Below, piece by piece: positions 42,654 through 51,543 of a DNA stretch of 64,000 nt. Both the position numbers and the translations under genes were made by a program. The notes under the pieces are model-generated. The model was not told the DNA's origin. It searched no databases and worked only from the letters and a program-made list of their open reading frames with translations. Source of the DNA: Mesorhizobium caraganae (GTDB lineage: Bacteria > Pseudomonadota > Alphaproteobacteria > Rhizobiales > Rhizobiaceae); assembly GCF_016836705.1 (NCBI RefSeq), contig NZ_JAFCGY010000019.1, forward strand, positions 48,240 to 112,239, written 5' to 3'. How positions within the stretch are numbered: the stretch's first letter is position 1; each line of letters begins with the position of its first letter.

Positions 42654-43109
42654 ATGGCGGCTAGAATTCGCGAGACTATCGACGGCGATCTTGAGGAAAA
42701 CCACGAGATCAACGTTACGCCGTTCATCGATGTCATCCTGGTGTTGCTGATCATCTTCATGGTCGCGGCGCCTTTGGCGACGGTCGACGTCAATGTCGAT
42801 CTGCCAGGCTCGACCGCGACGCCGGCATCGCGGCCGGAAACGCCGCTGTTCCTGACGCTGAAGGACGATCTGACGCTGGCGATCGGCAATGACAGTGTGC
42901 CGCGCGCGGCCTTTGCCGCCGTGCTCGACGGCAAGACAAAGGGCGACAAGCAGACGCGCGTCTTCCTGCGCGCCGACAAGGCGGTCGGCTATGGCGATCT
43001 GATGGAAGTGATGAATCTCCTGCGCGGCGCCGGCTACCTGAAGATCGCGCTGGTCGGGCTGGAGGTGCCGGCGGATCCGGCGGCGCCGCAACCAGGCGCC
43101 GTCCCATGA
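42654..43109 (+). CDS. exbD: TonB-system energizer ExbD
   Basis: 151 residues. Cytosolic tail, then INVTPFIDVILVLLIIFMVA with the proton-carrying Asp, then a periplasmic domain (DVNVDLPGS, LRADKAVGYGDLMEVMNLL). Six bases after exbB; overlaps tonB by 4 bases. Confidence 0.95.
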   Translation: MAARIRETIDGDLEENHEINVTPFIDVILVLLIIFMVAAPLATVDVNVDLPGSTATPASRPETPLFLTLKDDLTLAIGNDSVPRAAFAAVLDGKTKGDKQTRVFLRADKAVGYGDLMEVMNLLRGAGYLKIALVGLEVPADPAAPQPGAVP

Positions 43110-44053
43110 CGCATCTGGCCGCCGCCGTTCCCATGGCCGATCCGCCGCGCACAGGCGCGCGCGAGATCCGTTTGTGGGTGGCTGCGGCCATTCTCACTGT
43201 CGGCGCGCATGTCGCGATCGCCTATGCCGTGCAGAATTTTAGCCTGGCCAACGAGATGGATGGGGGCTCGCCGCCGGCGGTGGCGATCGAACTGTCGCCG
43301 ATGATGGTCGCACCGGCGGTGCCTGAGGACACGATGGCCGATGTGGTGACGCCGGAGCCGACGAACCAGGTGGAGGAGACCGTCGCCGACGCAAGACCCG
43401 TCGTGGAACCGGACGTCGACAAGCCGGAGCCGGTTGCCGATGAGGCGGAAGCCATTCAACCCGACGAGACCGCACCGGTCGAGACAGCAGCGGCCGAACA
43501 GCCCGATCAGGCGCCGCCGCTGGACGAGGTCGTACCTGACATCGTCCCGACCGTGGCGCCGGACGTGGTCATTCCGCTGCCGCAAGCCAAGCTTGTGGAG
43601 GACAAGCCGGTCGAGAAGGCAAAGAAGACGGTCGAAAAGCCCAAGCCGCGCCCGAAGAAAGAGAAAAAGGAAAAGGCCGCGCCGGCGAAAGCGGTCGTGA
43701 CCGCCAGCGTCGATGCGAAGGTGGGCGCACAAGCGTCGGCGCCGAAGGCTTCGCAATCGAGAGGATCATCGGTCAGTGCAAGCAAATGGAACTCACAGCT
43801 GATCGGATGGATCAATCGAAACAAGCGTTATCCGAGCGCGGCAAGGTCGCGGCGCGCCGTGGGTACCGCAAATGTGACCTTCGTCGTCAGCGCTTCGGGC
43901 AAGGTGACCTCCGTCCGGCTGACACGATCATCGGGTGACGCGGACCTCGATCGAGCCGCGCTGAGCATTCTGCAGGGTGCGACGGTGCCCGCGCCACCGC
44001 CAGAGAAGGTCGGTACGGCTGTCGTGGCGCCTTTGATGTTCACGCTGCGGTAA
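43106..44053 (+). CDS. tonB: TonB family protein
   Basis: 315 residues. One N-terminal anchor (LWVAAAILTVGAHVAIAYAV, about 23-43), a long acidic then Lys/Pro-rich periplasm-spanning region (VEKAKKTVEKPKPRPKKEKK) and a C-terminal TonB domain (WNSQLIGWINRNKRYPSAAR, VTFVVSASGKVTSVRL). Transmits ExbBD proton energy to outer-membrane receptors for siderophores or heme. No receptor gene is in the window. ATG overlaps the exbD stop. Confidence 0.93.
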   Translation: MTHLAAAVPMADPPRTGAREIRLWVAAAILTVGAHVAIAYAVQNFSLANEMDGGSPPAVAIELSPMMVAPAVPEDTMADVVTPEPTNQVEETVADARPVVEPDVDKPEPVADEAEAIQPDETAPVETAAAEQPDQAPPLDEVVPDIVPTVAPDVVIPLPQAKLVEDKPVEKAKKTVEKPKPRPKKEKKEKAAPAKAVVTASVDAKVGAQASAPKASQSRGSSVSASKWNSQLIGWINRNKRYPSAARSRRAVGTANVTFVVSASGKVTSVRLTRSSGDADLDRAALSILQGATVPAPPPEKVGTAVVAPLMFTLR

Positions 44054-44220
44054 AGTGGAGTGCAGCGAACGGTACCCGACCTTGTTGCCTGACGCCTGCA
44101 TGTGCCGACGACCTGCCAACGGCTTTCAACAACCATCCGCGTGGGCCTGAAAAGCCGGTTATGACGTAGCGGTGGAGCCGATGCGGGATGCGGGCTTTGC
44201 GCCCTGCATCCCCTTTTCGA

Positions 44221-44675
44221 TCAACGCCCCTGGTGCAAGCGCGCTTCCCGCTTCTTGCGCCACGGCGCGTTGGCCTCCCAGTCACCGGCCATGATGCAGC
44301 CGTAGGGCAGCACCTCGTCGACGATCTCCGCCAGGCCGAAATGCTCGATCTGGCGGCGCATCGAGGCCGCGTTTTTGTAGGCGGTCGGCAGCTCCGAAAT
44401 ATCCGTCACGCCAGAGAAGAAGCGGGGTCGATGTCCTTCGTCTCCTGCGCAAAGATATCGGCGTCGCTGCGCCGCGCCTGCATGCGCCTGTGCTTGGTGC
44501 ACGAAAAAATTGCGCCCGGCGCCATGCGGCGAGAAGCCAAGCCCGTTCTCGGCATTCTTGCCGCGCACGATCAGCACCATGGCAAGCGGAAGGATGGCGC
44601 CTCCGATACCTCGCCTTGCTCGGCCACCTTTTCGTGAAGCTGAACGGTTGAACCGCTCGCCTGTTTGCCTAGGTA
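44221..44675 (-). pseudogene. RtcB-family RNA ligase, decayed C-terminal remnant
   Basis: Pieces of an RtcB-type C-terminus occur in different frames of the minus strand: STVQLHEKVAEQGEV near 44620-44650, then AMVLIVRGKNAENGLGFSPHGAGRN near 44527-44600 (SPHGAGR is the RtcB active-site-type motif), then TKHRRMQARRSDADIFAQET in another frame, then RFFSGVTDISELPTAYKNAA and DEVLPYGCIMAGDWEANAPW to the end. At least three frameshifts, in a T-run near 44507 and a C-run near 44430 among others, separate them, and the N-terminal two thirds are absent. Intact RtcB is about 400 residues. Confidence 0.6.
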
Positions 44676-44714
44676 AAGAGTGTGGCCGGGCGCATTGCAA
44701 ATCCGACAATCGGT

Positions 44715-45203
44715 ATGACATTCTCCTGTATTAGAAAGCTTGCCCTTCCTGTTCTTGTCGTCGGCGTCCAGTCTTCCTGCGTCATTCCCGACGATACATC
44801 ACGCATCGCCAAGGTTGAGCCCACGGCGGCGGCGGCCCGCAAGGAGATGGTCGGCCTCAGCGAAGCCGACGTTCGAATGTGCGCGGGCTTTCCGACCGCC
44901 ACCGCGGACGTTGGCGAGTCTGGCCAGATCTGGACCTACCAGCGCGTCGTTCAGCGCGGCAATCTCAGCATTGTCGTCCCAACCATGGCGGTAGGCGCGA
45001 TCCCGGCGGTCGGCGGCTCCGTCAATGTCGCTCCCGGCGGTTATTGCGACACGCAAATTCGCATGGCCAACGGCCGCGTCGCCGAAGTCGCCTACGCGGG
45101 CGACAACAATTTGCCGAACAGACGGGACGCGCTTTGTGTCAGTACGGTGGACGCCTGTGTGGCCTATGCCCGCCAACACAGTCAAAGAGCGACAGCCAGA
45201 TAG
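44715..45203 (+). CDS. Putative lipoprotein, BamE/SmpA-like
   Basis: 162 residues. Hydrophobic signal (LALPVLVVGVQSSC) with a loose lipobox ending at Cys about 18. GLSEADVRMCAGFPTATADVG followed by QIWTYQ resembles the G-x-s-x-x-D-V...G-P-T and W-x-Y elements of BamE/SmpA-type lipoproteins, but similarity is limited. Three further cysteines lie in the C-terminal half. ATG at 44715 chosen; a GTG at 44682 would place the signal internally. Function unknown. Confidence 0.7.
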   Translation: MTFSCIRKLALPVLVVGVQSSCVIPDDTSRIAKVEPTAAAARKEMVGLSEADVRMCAGFPTATADVGESGQIWTYQRVVQRGNLSIVVPTMAVGAIPAVGGSVNVAPGGYCDTQIRMANGRVAEVAYAGDNNLPNRRDALCVSTVDACVAYARQHSQRATAR

Positions 45204-45257
45204 CTGGTCACGGCTGATTGGCGAGCCGTGGCGTTGCATGTCGACGTCGGTAAGGGC

Positions 45258-45285
45258 TTGACTGACCCGCCGGAGCGAATACGCT
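45258..45285 (+). promoter_or_regulatory. Candidate sigma-70-type promoter of the amide operon
   Basis: TTGACT (45258-45263), 16 bases, TACGCT (45280-45285). It would start transcription near 45292 and give a leader of about 90 bases before the TTG at 45386. Confidence 0.4.
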
Positions 45286-45296
45286 AAGGCGAAATA

Positions 45297-45363
45297 CCGG
45301 CCCTGATCGCCGGGCGGCAAATATGCCTCGTATGCCTCGCCCCTGCGGTGCTGGCTGCGGGGC
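45297..45363 (+). promoter_or_regulatory. Leader hairpins before the AmiC-like gene (possible AmiR target)
   Basis: First stem CCGGC/GCCGG with a 7-base loop at 45297-45313. Second, stronger stem at 45339-45363: GCCCC(t)GC pairs with GCGGGGC around a GC-rich loop, followed by ATTGTCATTT. The second could be an intrinsic-terminator-like structure that an ANTAR antiterminator overcomes. The classical ANTAR hexaloop pattern is not obvious. Confidence 0.35.
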
Positions 45364-45385
45364 ATTGTCATTTCTGGGGTCCAGT

Positions 45386-46480
45386 TTGAAACAGCGTATC
45401 GAGATCGGCATCCTCTATTCGCGCTCGGGCAGCTATCAGCTGGTCTCCGATGCGTGCCGGATGGGCGCCATGCGCGCCATTGCCGACATCAATGCCGACC
45501 GCAGCTCGGGCATCGAACTGGTGCCGGTCGAGCGCGATCCGCAAAGCAATGCCGATCGCTACGCGACGCTGTGCGAAGACATTTTCAGGACCAGCAGCGC
45601 CCGCCATGTCGTGGGCTGCGTCACCTCGTGGAGCCGCAAGGAGACCATCCCCGTGCTGGAGAAGGCCGGCGGCATGCTCTGGTATGCCTGTCCCTATGAG
45701 GGCTTCGAGGCCAACGAGCACGTCGTTTACATGCACGCTTGCCCCAACCAGCACCTGGTGCCGCTGATGGCGCATGTCGTGCCCCGCTTCGGCGCCAACG
45801 GCTTCCTGCTCGGCTCGAACTACATCTGGGGCTGGGAGATGAACCGCGTGGCGCGCGACCTGATCGCGGATGCCGGCGGCAAGGTGCTGGGCGAACGCTA
45901 TCTGCGCATCGGCGAGACCGATGTGTCGCGGCTGATCGCAGAAATACGGGCAACGCGGCCGAATTTCATCCTCAACAATCTGATCGGCACCTCGTCCTAT
46001 GCCTTCCTCGCCGCCTATCGCGATCTGGGCGACGAGGATGCGGCGTTCAGGCCGGAAAACTGCCCGGTCGTTTCCTGCAACCTCACCGAGGGCGAACTGC
46101 CGGCGATCGGCGAAACCGGCAAGGGACATTTGTCGGTCGGGCCGTATTTCGCGCCGCGGCCGGCTGCCTTCGCCTCGTCCTTCGAGGCTTCCGCCTATGC
46201 CTCGGTGCAAGTGATGGCAGAGGTGCTGTCGCGCGACGCCGACGCCGGTCCGGCGGAGTTCTCCAAAGCCTTCGCCGAGCGGCGCTTCCCGACGCGGCTC
46301 GGGCCGATCGCCATTGACGCCCATTCCCAGCACGCGACACTGCCGGTGATCATCGGCCGGATCGCCGACGGCTTCTTCGAGGTCGTCAGCCGCGAGGATG
46401 AGGTGGCGCCGGATCCGTATCTGTCGCGCTACGACCCCGCCAAGACATTCGGCCGTCCGCGCCTGAGGGTGGTGTCGTGA
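45386..46480 (+). CDS. AmiC-like amide sensor (periplasmic-binding fold, cytosolic)
   Basis: 364 residues. Type I binding fold as in AmiC/urea-binding proteins: IEIGILYSRSGSYQLVSDAC, VVGCVTSWSRKETIPVLEKA, WYACPYEGFEANEHVVYMH, GSNYIWGWEMNR. No signal peptide, so it is a cytosolic sensor rather than a transport protein, as AmiC is. TTG at 45386 with GGGG upstream is taken as the start; an ATG at 45323 is possible. It overlaps the AmiR-like gene by 3 bases, the same pairing as Pseudomonas amiC-amiR. Confidence 0.83.
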   Translation: MKQRIEIGILYSRSGSYQLVSDACRMGAMRAIADINADRSSGIELVPVERDPQSNADRYATLCEDIFRTSSARHVVGCVTSWSRKETIPVLEKAGGMLWYACPYEGFEANEHVVYMHACPNQHLVPLMAHVVPRFGANGFLLGSNYIWGWEMNRVARDLIADAGGKVLGERYLRIGETDVSRLIAEIRATRPNFILNNLIGTSSYAFLAAYRDLGDEDAAFRPENCPVVSCNLTEGELPAIGETGKGHLSVGPYFAPRPAAFASSFEASAYASVQVMAEVLSRDADAGPAEFSKAFAERRFPTRLGPIAIDAHSQHATLPVIIGRIADGFFEVVSREDEVAPDPYLSRYDPAKTFGRPRLRVVS

Positions 46481-47106
46481 CCAGGGCGCGCATCCCCAAT
46501 CTTGGCGGCGCCAGGGCCTTCATCCTGCATCGGCCGCACCCGACGGTGCAGGCAATCACCCGGCAATTGTCGGCCATCGGCCTGATCACTGTCGACTGCT
46601 GGCCGGAATTGCCGCCTGGGGCGTTGGCGGCCGATTTCGTCTTCTTCGACGCCGATCTTGGCTTTGACGAGCAATTTCCGTGGAAAGCGGGGGAGGCGCC
46701 GATGCCGCTGGTGGCGCTGATTGGTTCCGAGGCGCCCGGCCGCATCGAATGGGCGCTGTCGCACAAGGCCGATGCGCAACTCTTGAAGCCGGTCGGCAAT
46801 GCCGGTGTGTACAGCGCGCTTCTGATCGCGAGGCAGAGTTTCGAGGCGCGAAAACATTTAGCCGGCGAAATTGCGTCGCTGCGCCAGCGCGTCGCCGAGC
46901 GCCAGACCATCGTGCGGGCGGTGGCGGCGCTGTCGAAGGGCAGCGACGACGAGCGCGCCTATGCGCAGCTGCGCTCGCTGGCGATGAGCTGGCAGATCAG
47001 TGTCGAGGATGCCGCGCGCCGGATCGTGGCGATGACAAGTGGGGAAGGAACGGGCGAGGAAGCAACGGGTGAAGAAGGCGGCGATGACCAGTCCAATCGC
47101 GCCTGA
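46477..47106 (+). CDS. AmiR-like ANTAR-domain antitermination regulator
   Basis: 209 residues. N-terminal pseudo-receiver (about 12-125, FVFFDADLGFDEQF and PLVALIGSEAPGRIEW), a coiled-coil linker (HLAGEIASLRQRVAERQTI) and a C-terminal ANTAR-type helix bundle (DERAYAQLRSLAMSWQIS VEDAARRIV split at the helix turn). AmiR binds leader RNA and prevents termination; AmiC holds it inactive without amide. GTG at 46477 overlaps the AmiC stop. Confidence 0.83.
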   Translation: MTRARIPNLGGARAFILHRPHPTVQAITRQLSAIGLITVDCWPELPPGALAADFVFFDADLGFDEQFPWKAGEAPMPLVALIGSEAPGRIEWALSHKADAQLLKPVGNAGVYSALLIARQSFEARKHLAGEIASLRQRVAERQTIVRAVAALSKGSDDERAYAQLRSLAMSWQISVEDAARRIVAMTSGEGTGEEATGEEGGDDQSNRA

Positions 47107-47986
47107 CCTACCGGTGCGTATGCCGGCCAAACCACGCGCTGGCGTCTGGCGCCGGCTGGTCAAGCGGCGCCTGGCACTGCTCGGCCTGGTCATCGTTGCC
47201 ATCGTCGTCGCCGGCGCCATCCTGGCGCCGTGGCTGACCGGCTACGATCCCAACGAGCAAATGTTCGACGGCCTGACCATCGAGGGGTCGCCCTTACCGC
47301 CGAGCGCCCAGTACTGGCTCGGCACCGACCTGCTCGGCCGCGACCTGCTGACCCGCATCCTCTACGGCGCCCGCACCTCGCTGATCATCGGCATTGTCGC
47401 CAATGGCGTGGCGCTTCTGATCGGCACGCTGGTCGGCGTCACCGCCGGCTATTTCCGCGGCTGGGTCGGCAGCGCGCTGATGCGCTTCACCGATCTGATG
47501 ATGGCGTTCCCAGCCCTGCTGCTCGCCATCTGCCTGGCGGCGGTGTTCCAGCCGAGCCTGTGGATCGTCGCCATGGTCATCGCGCTGGTCAACTGGGTGC
47601 AGACCGCGCGCGTCATCTACACCGAAACATCCTCACTCGCTGAGCGTGAATTCATCGACGCTGAACGCACCATCGGCGCCGGTGCGCCGCGCATCCTGTT
47701 TCGCCACATCCTGCCGCATCTCCTGCCGACCATCATCGTCTGGGGCACGCTCGGCATCTCGACCACTGTGCTGCTGGAAGCGACTCTCTCCTTCCTCGGC
47801 ATTGGCGTACAGCCACCAACGGCGTCGTGGGGCAACATCATTTTCGAAAACCAGACCTATTTCCAGGCCGCACCCTGGCTGGTGTTCATCCCCGGTGCGG
47901 CGATCCTGGCGCTGGCGCTGGCCTTCAACCTGATCGGCGATGCGCTGCGCGACATCCTCGATCCGACGCAAAGAGGCCGGGCATGA
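47084..47986 (+). CDS. Peptide/amide ABC transporter permease (DppC-like)
   Basis: 300 residues. One N-terminal anchor, then five spans. YWLGTDLLGRDLLTRILYGA is the OppC_N/DppC landmark, and EREFIDAERTIGAGAPRILFRHILPH is the EAA loop (given as IDAERTIGAG). It overlaps the AmiR-like gene by 23 bases, so sensor and transporter share a transcript. Permease order (DppC before DppB) is inverted relative to the usual dpp operon. Confidence 0.9.
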   Translation: MTSPIAPDLPVRMPAKPRAGVWRRLVKRRLALLGLVIVAIVVAGAILAPWLTGYDPNEQMFDGLTIEGSPLPPSAQYWLGTDLLGRDLLTRILYGARTSLIIGIVANGVALLIGTLVGVTAGYFRGWVGSALMRFTDLMMAFPALLLAICLAAVFQPSLWIVAMVIALVNWVQTARVIYTETSSLAEREFIDAERTIGAGAPRILFRHILPHLLPTIIVWGTLGISTTVLLEATLSFLGIGVQPPTASWGNIIFENQTYFQAAPWLVFIPGAAILALALAFNLIGDALRDILDPTQRGRA

Positions 47987-48903
47987 TCGACTATCTCGGC
48001 CGCCGCCTGATCCAGTCGCTGCTGATCCTGCTCGGCGTCTCGCTGATCACCTTTGCGCTGCTCTACCTCTTGCCGGCCGACCCTGTGCGCCAGATCGCCG
48101 GCCGCAGCGCCACGCCACAGACGGTGGAAAACATCCGCCAGCAACTCGGCCTCGACCAACCCTTCGTCGTCCAGTACTGGCACTATCTGACAAAGCTCGT
48201 CAGCGGCGATCTCGGCCGCTCCTACATCCAGCGCTCAGAAGTCACCGAACTGATTGTCTCTCGGCTACCGGCAAGCCTGCTTTTGATGGTCGGCGCCATC
48301 CTGTGCGAATTGCTGATCGGCCTGAGCATGGGCCTGATCGCCGCCGTCAAGCGCGGCACCGCCACCGACCAGACCTTGATGGTCGCTTCCTTCGTCGGCG
48401 TCTCGGCGCCACAATTCGTCGTCGGGCTGTTGCTGCTCTACGTCTTTGCGGTGCGGCTGAGCTGGTTTCCGATCGGCGGCTACGGCACCTGGCGGCATCT
48501 CGTGCTGCCGTCGCTGACCATGGGCATACTCGGCGCCGGCTGGTATGCGCGCATGATGCGCTCGTCGATGATCGACGTGCTGCGCCAGGACTATGTCCGC
48601 ACCGCCCGCGCCAAGGGTTTGGCGCGCAGCGCCATCATTTTCCGCCACGCGCTGCCCAACGCCATCCTGCCTGTCATCGCCATGATCGGCATCGACATCG
48701 GCATCTTCATGGGCGGCATCGTCGTCGTCGAAAGCGTGTTCGGCTGGCCCGGTATCGGCCAGCTGGCGTGGCAGGCGATCCAGCGCGTCGACATTCCGAT
48801 CATCATGGGCGTCACGCTGGTGTCGGCCTTCGCCATCGTGCTCGGCAATCTCTTGGCCGACGTCATCGCGCCCTTCATCGATCCCCGTATCAAACTCAGA
48901 TGA
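47983..48903 (+). CDS. Peptide/amide ABC transporter permease (DppB-like)
   Basis: 306 residues, six spans. RRLIQSLLILLGVSLITFAL, PADPVRQIAG, QLGLDQPFVVQYW and the EAA loop RTARAKGLARSAIIFRHALP mark DppB. The ATG overlaps the dppC stop by 4 bases. Confidence 0.92.
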   Translation: MIDYLGRRLIQSLLILLGVSLITFALLYLLPADPVRQIAGRSATPQTVENIRQQLGLDQPFVVQYWHYLTKLVSGDLGRSYIQRSEVTELIVSRLPASLLLMVGAILCELLIGLSMGLIAAVKRGTATDQTLMVASFVGVSAPQFVVGLLLLYVFAVRLSWFPIGGYGTWRHLVLPSLTMGILGAGWYARMMRSSMIDVLRQDYVRTARAKGLARSAIIFRHALPNAILPVIAMIGIDIGIFMGGIVVVESVFGWPGIGQLAWQAIQRVDIPIIMGVTLVSAFAIVLGNLLADVIAPFIDPRIKLR

Positions 48904-48937
48904 AAATGAAAAACAAACAGAGAAAGGGAACACAACA

Positions 48938-50581
48938 ATGAAAAAGTTTCTTGCATCCACCGTCGCGGCATCGGTGCTGGCGCTGATGCTCGGCATGGCA
49001 AGCGTCCGCGCCGAAGACGCCGTCGACCCGAACGCCAAGCAGGGCGGCGCCATCATCGTCACCTACAAGGACGATGTCGCCACGCTCGATCCGGCGATCG
49101 GCTATGACTGGCAGAACTGGTCGATGATCAAGAGCCTGTTCGACGGGCTGATGGATTACGAGCCGGGCACCACCAATCTGAAGCCCGACCTCGCTGAAAG
49201 CTACGAGATTGCGCCGGACGGCAAGACCTTCACGTTCAAGCTGCGCCACGGCGTGAAATTCCACAATGGCCGCGAGATGACCGCCGACGACGTGAAATAT
49301 TCGCTCGACCGCGTCACCAATCCGAAGACGCAGAGCCCCGGCGCCGGCTTCTTCGGCTCGATCAAAGGCTATGACGATGTCGCCGCCGGCAAGGCCGAGG
49401 GCCTGTCCGGCGTCACCGTCGTCGATCCCTATACGGTCAAGTTCGAGCTGACCCGCCCCGACGCCACCTTCCTGCATGTCATGGCTATCAACTTCGCCCA
49501 TGTCGTGCCGAAGGAAGAGGTCGAGAAATACGGCGCCGATTTCGGCAGGCATCCGGTCGGTACCGGCGCCTTCAAGCTCACCGAGTGGACACTTGGACAG
49601 CGCCTCGTCTTCGAGCGCAACCCGGATTATTGGCACAAGGGCCTGCCGCATCTCGACAAGATCACCTTCGAGATCGGCCAGGAGCCGATCGTGGCGCTGC
49701 TGCGCCTGCAGAAAGGCGAGGTCGACGTGCTCGGCGACGTCATTCCGCCGGCCAAGTTCCAGGAGGTGATGGCCGATCCCGAACAGAAGGCGCGCGTCGT
49801 CGAAGGCGGCCAGCTGCAAACCGGCTATGTCACCATGAACACCACCATGGCGCCGTTCGACAATGTGAAGGTGCGCCAGGCCGTCAACATGGCGATCAAC
49901 AAGGCGCGCGTCGTCCAGATCATCAACAACCGCGCCGTGCCCGCCAACCAGCCGCTGCCGCCGTCGATGCCCGGCTACAACAAGGACTACAAGGGCTATC
50001 CCTATGACGTCGCCAAGGCCAAGGCGCTGCTGGCCGAGGCCGGCCATCCCGATGGCTTCGAAACGCAATTGTTCGCCATGAACACCGACCCCAACCCGCG
50101 CATCGCCCAGGCGATCCAGCAGGACCTGGCGGCGATCGGCATCAAGGCCAGCATCCAGTCGCTGGCACAGGCCAATGTCATTGCGGCCGGCGGCGACAAG
50201 GCCGGCGCGCCGATGATCTGGTCCGGCGGTATGGCCTGGATCGCCGACTTCCCGGATCCGTCGAACTTCTACGGCCCGATCCTCGGCTGCGCCGGTGCGG
50301 TGCCCGGCGGCTGGAACTGGTCGTGGTATTGCAACAAGGATCTCGACGCCAAGGCGGCCGAGGCCGACTCGGTGGTCGACCCGGCAAAGGCCGGCGAACG
50401 CTACAAGATGTGGAGCGCCATCTACGACAAGGTGATGGAGGACGCGCCTTGGGCGCCGATCTTCAACGAGCAGCGTTTCACGCTCAAATCGGCCCGCATG
50501 GGCGGCGCCGACAACCTCTATGTCGACCCGGTCCATATCCCGATCAACTATGACAATGTGTACGTAAAAGATGTGCAATAG
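48938..50581 (+). CDS. Peptide/amide ABC transporter substrate-binding protein (SBP_bac_5)
   Basis: 547 residues. Sec signal (KFLASTVAASVLALMLGMAS, cleavage near VRAED), then the large DppA-type fold: LKPDLAESYEIAPDGKTFTF, VKFHNGREMTADDVKYSLDR, HPVGTGAFKLTEW and VRQAVNMAINKARVVQI. GAAAGGG before the ATG at 48938. Substrate may be a short amide or peptide, given its partners. Its last 11 bases overlap the formamidase start. Confidence 0.93.
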   Translation: MKKFLASTVAASVLALMLGMASVRAEDAVDPNAKQGGAIIVTYKDDVATLDPAIGYDWQNWSMIKSLFDGLMDYEPGTTNLKPDLAESYEIAPDGKTFTFKLRHGVKFHNGREMTADDVKYSLDRVTNPKTQSPGAGFFGSIKGYDDVAAGKAEGLSGVTVVDPYTVKFELTRPDATFLHVMAINFAHVVPKEEVEKYGADFGRHPVGTGAFKLTEWTLGQRLVFERNPDYWHKGLPHLDKITFEIGQEPIVALLRLQKGEVDVLGDVIPPAKFQEVMADPEQKARVVEGGQLQTGYVTMNTTMAPFDNVKVRQAVNMAINKARVVQIINNRAVPANQPLPPSMPGYNKDYKGYPYDVAKAKALLAEAGHPDGFETQLFAMNTDPNPRIAQAIQQDLAAIGIKASIQSLAQANVIAAGGDKAGAPMIWSGGMAWIADFPDPSNFYGPILGCAGAVPGGWNWSWYCNKDLDAKAAEADSVVDPAKAGERYKMWSAIYDKVMEDAPWAPIFNEQRFTLKSARMGGADNLYVDPVHIPINYDNVYVKDVQ

Positions 50582-51515
50582 CTGCGACTACACCATCCAC
50601 GGGCGCCATCACCATTTCGGCTGGGATAATTCGTTTGTCCCGGCCGAGCGGGTGGCGCCCGGCGCGACCATCGAGTTCCAGTGCCTCGATGCAGGGGGCG
50701 GCCAGCTTCAGGCCGACAGCACGGTCGCCGACGTCGCCAAGCTCGACTTCGAAAGGGTCAACCCGGTGACCGGACCGATCTTCGTCGAGGGTGCGGAGCC
50801 GGGCGATGCGCTGAAGGTGACGATCGAAATGTTCAAACCGTCCGGCTTCGGCTGGACGGCGAACATTCCGGGTTTCGGCCTGCTTGCCGACGATTTTACA
50901 GAGCCGGCGCTGAACATCTGGAAATACGACGCCGCCTCGCTCGAGCCGGCGCTGTTCGGCAAAAATGCGCGCGTGCCGCTGAAGCCTTTCGCCGGCACCA
51001 TCGGCAACGCCCCGGCTGAGGTGGGGCTTCACTCGGTGGTGCCGCCGCGGCGCGTCGGCGGCAATCTCGACATCCGCGACCTCGCCGCTGGCACCACACT
51101 CTATCTGCCGGTGGAAGTGGCGGGTGCGCTGTTCTCGGTTGGTGATACGCATGCCGCGCAAGGCGACGGCGAGGTCTGCGGCACGGCGATCGAAAGCCCG
51201 ATGGACGTCGTGCTCAAGCTCGATCTGGTCAAGGACGCCAGGCTGAAGACGCCGCGCTTCACCACGTCGGGCCCGGTGACGCGCCATCTCGACGCCAAGG
51301 GTTATGAGGTAACGACCGGCATCGGCCCGGACCTGATGATGGGTGCGAAGGAGGCGGTCGCGCAGATGGTCGACCTGCTGGCTGGGCGGTACCAAATCGA
51401 TCCGGTCGAGGCTTATATGCTGGCTTCGGTGTGCGGCGACCTTCGCATCAGCGAGATCGTCGACGTGCCGAACTGGGTGGTATCGTTCTATTTTCCGCGC
51501 TGCGTGTTTGAATGA
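50571..51515 (+). CDS. fmdA: Acetamidase/formamidase family protein
   Basis: 314 residues. HHHFGWDNSFVPAERVAPG at the N-terminus and VNPVTGPIFVEGAEPGDALKV are signature segments of FmdA_AmdA enzymes; GDTHAAQGDGEVCGTAIESP carries the metal-binding/catalytic residues. Hydrolyses formamide or acetamide to acid and ammonia in the cytosol. Lies inside the transporter operon, between dppA and the ATPase, which strongly supports amides as the transported substrates. Confidence 0.92.
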   Translation: MCNSCDYTIHGRHHHFGWDNSFVPAERVAPGATIEFQCLDAGGGQLQADSTVADVAKLDFERVNPVTGPIFVEGAEPGDALKVTIEMFKPSGFGWTANIPGFGLLADDFTEPALNIWKYDAASLEPALFGKNARVPLKPFAGTIGNAPAEVGLHSVVPPRRVGGNLDIRDLAAGTTLYLPVEVAGALFSVGDTHAAQGDGEVCGTAIESPMDVVLKLDLVKDARLKTPRFTTSGPVTRHLDAKGYEVTTGIGPDLMMGAKEAVAQMVDLLAGRYQIDPVEAYMLASVCGDLRISEIVDVPNWVVSFYFPRCVFE

Positions 51516-51543
51516 ACGCGTCCTTCGCCCGGCTGCGCCTGCG

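Noticed and set aside
48896..50578. 560-residue open frame opposite the dppA-like gene
   Set aside because: Mirror of a GC-rich coding sequence; composition is His/Asp/Arg-rich without any domain, while the plus strand encodes a clear SBP_bac_5 protein.
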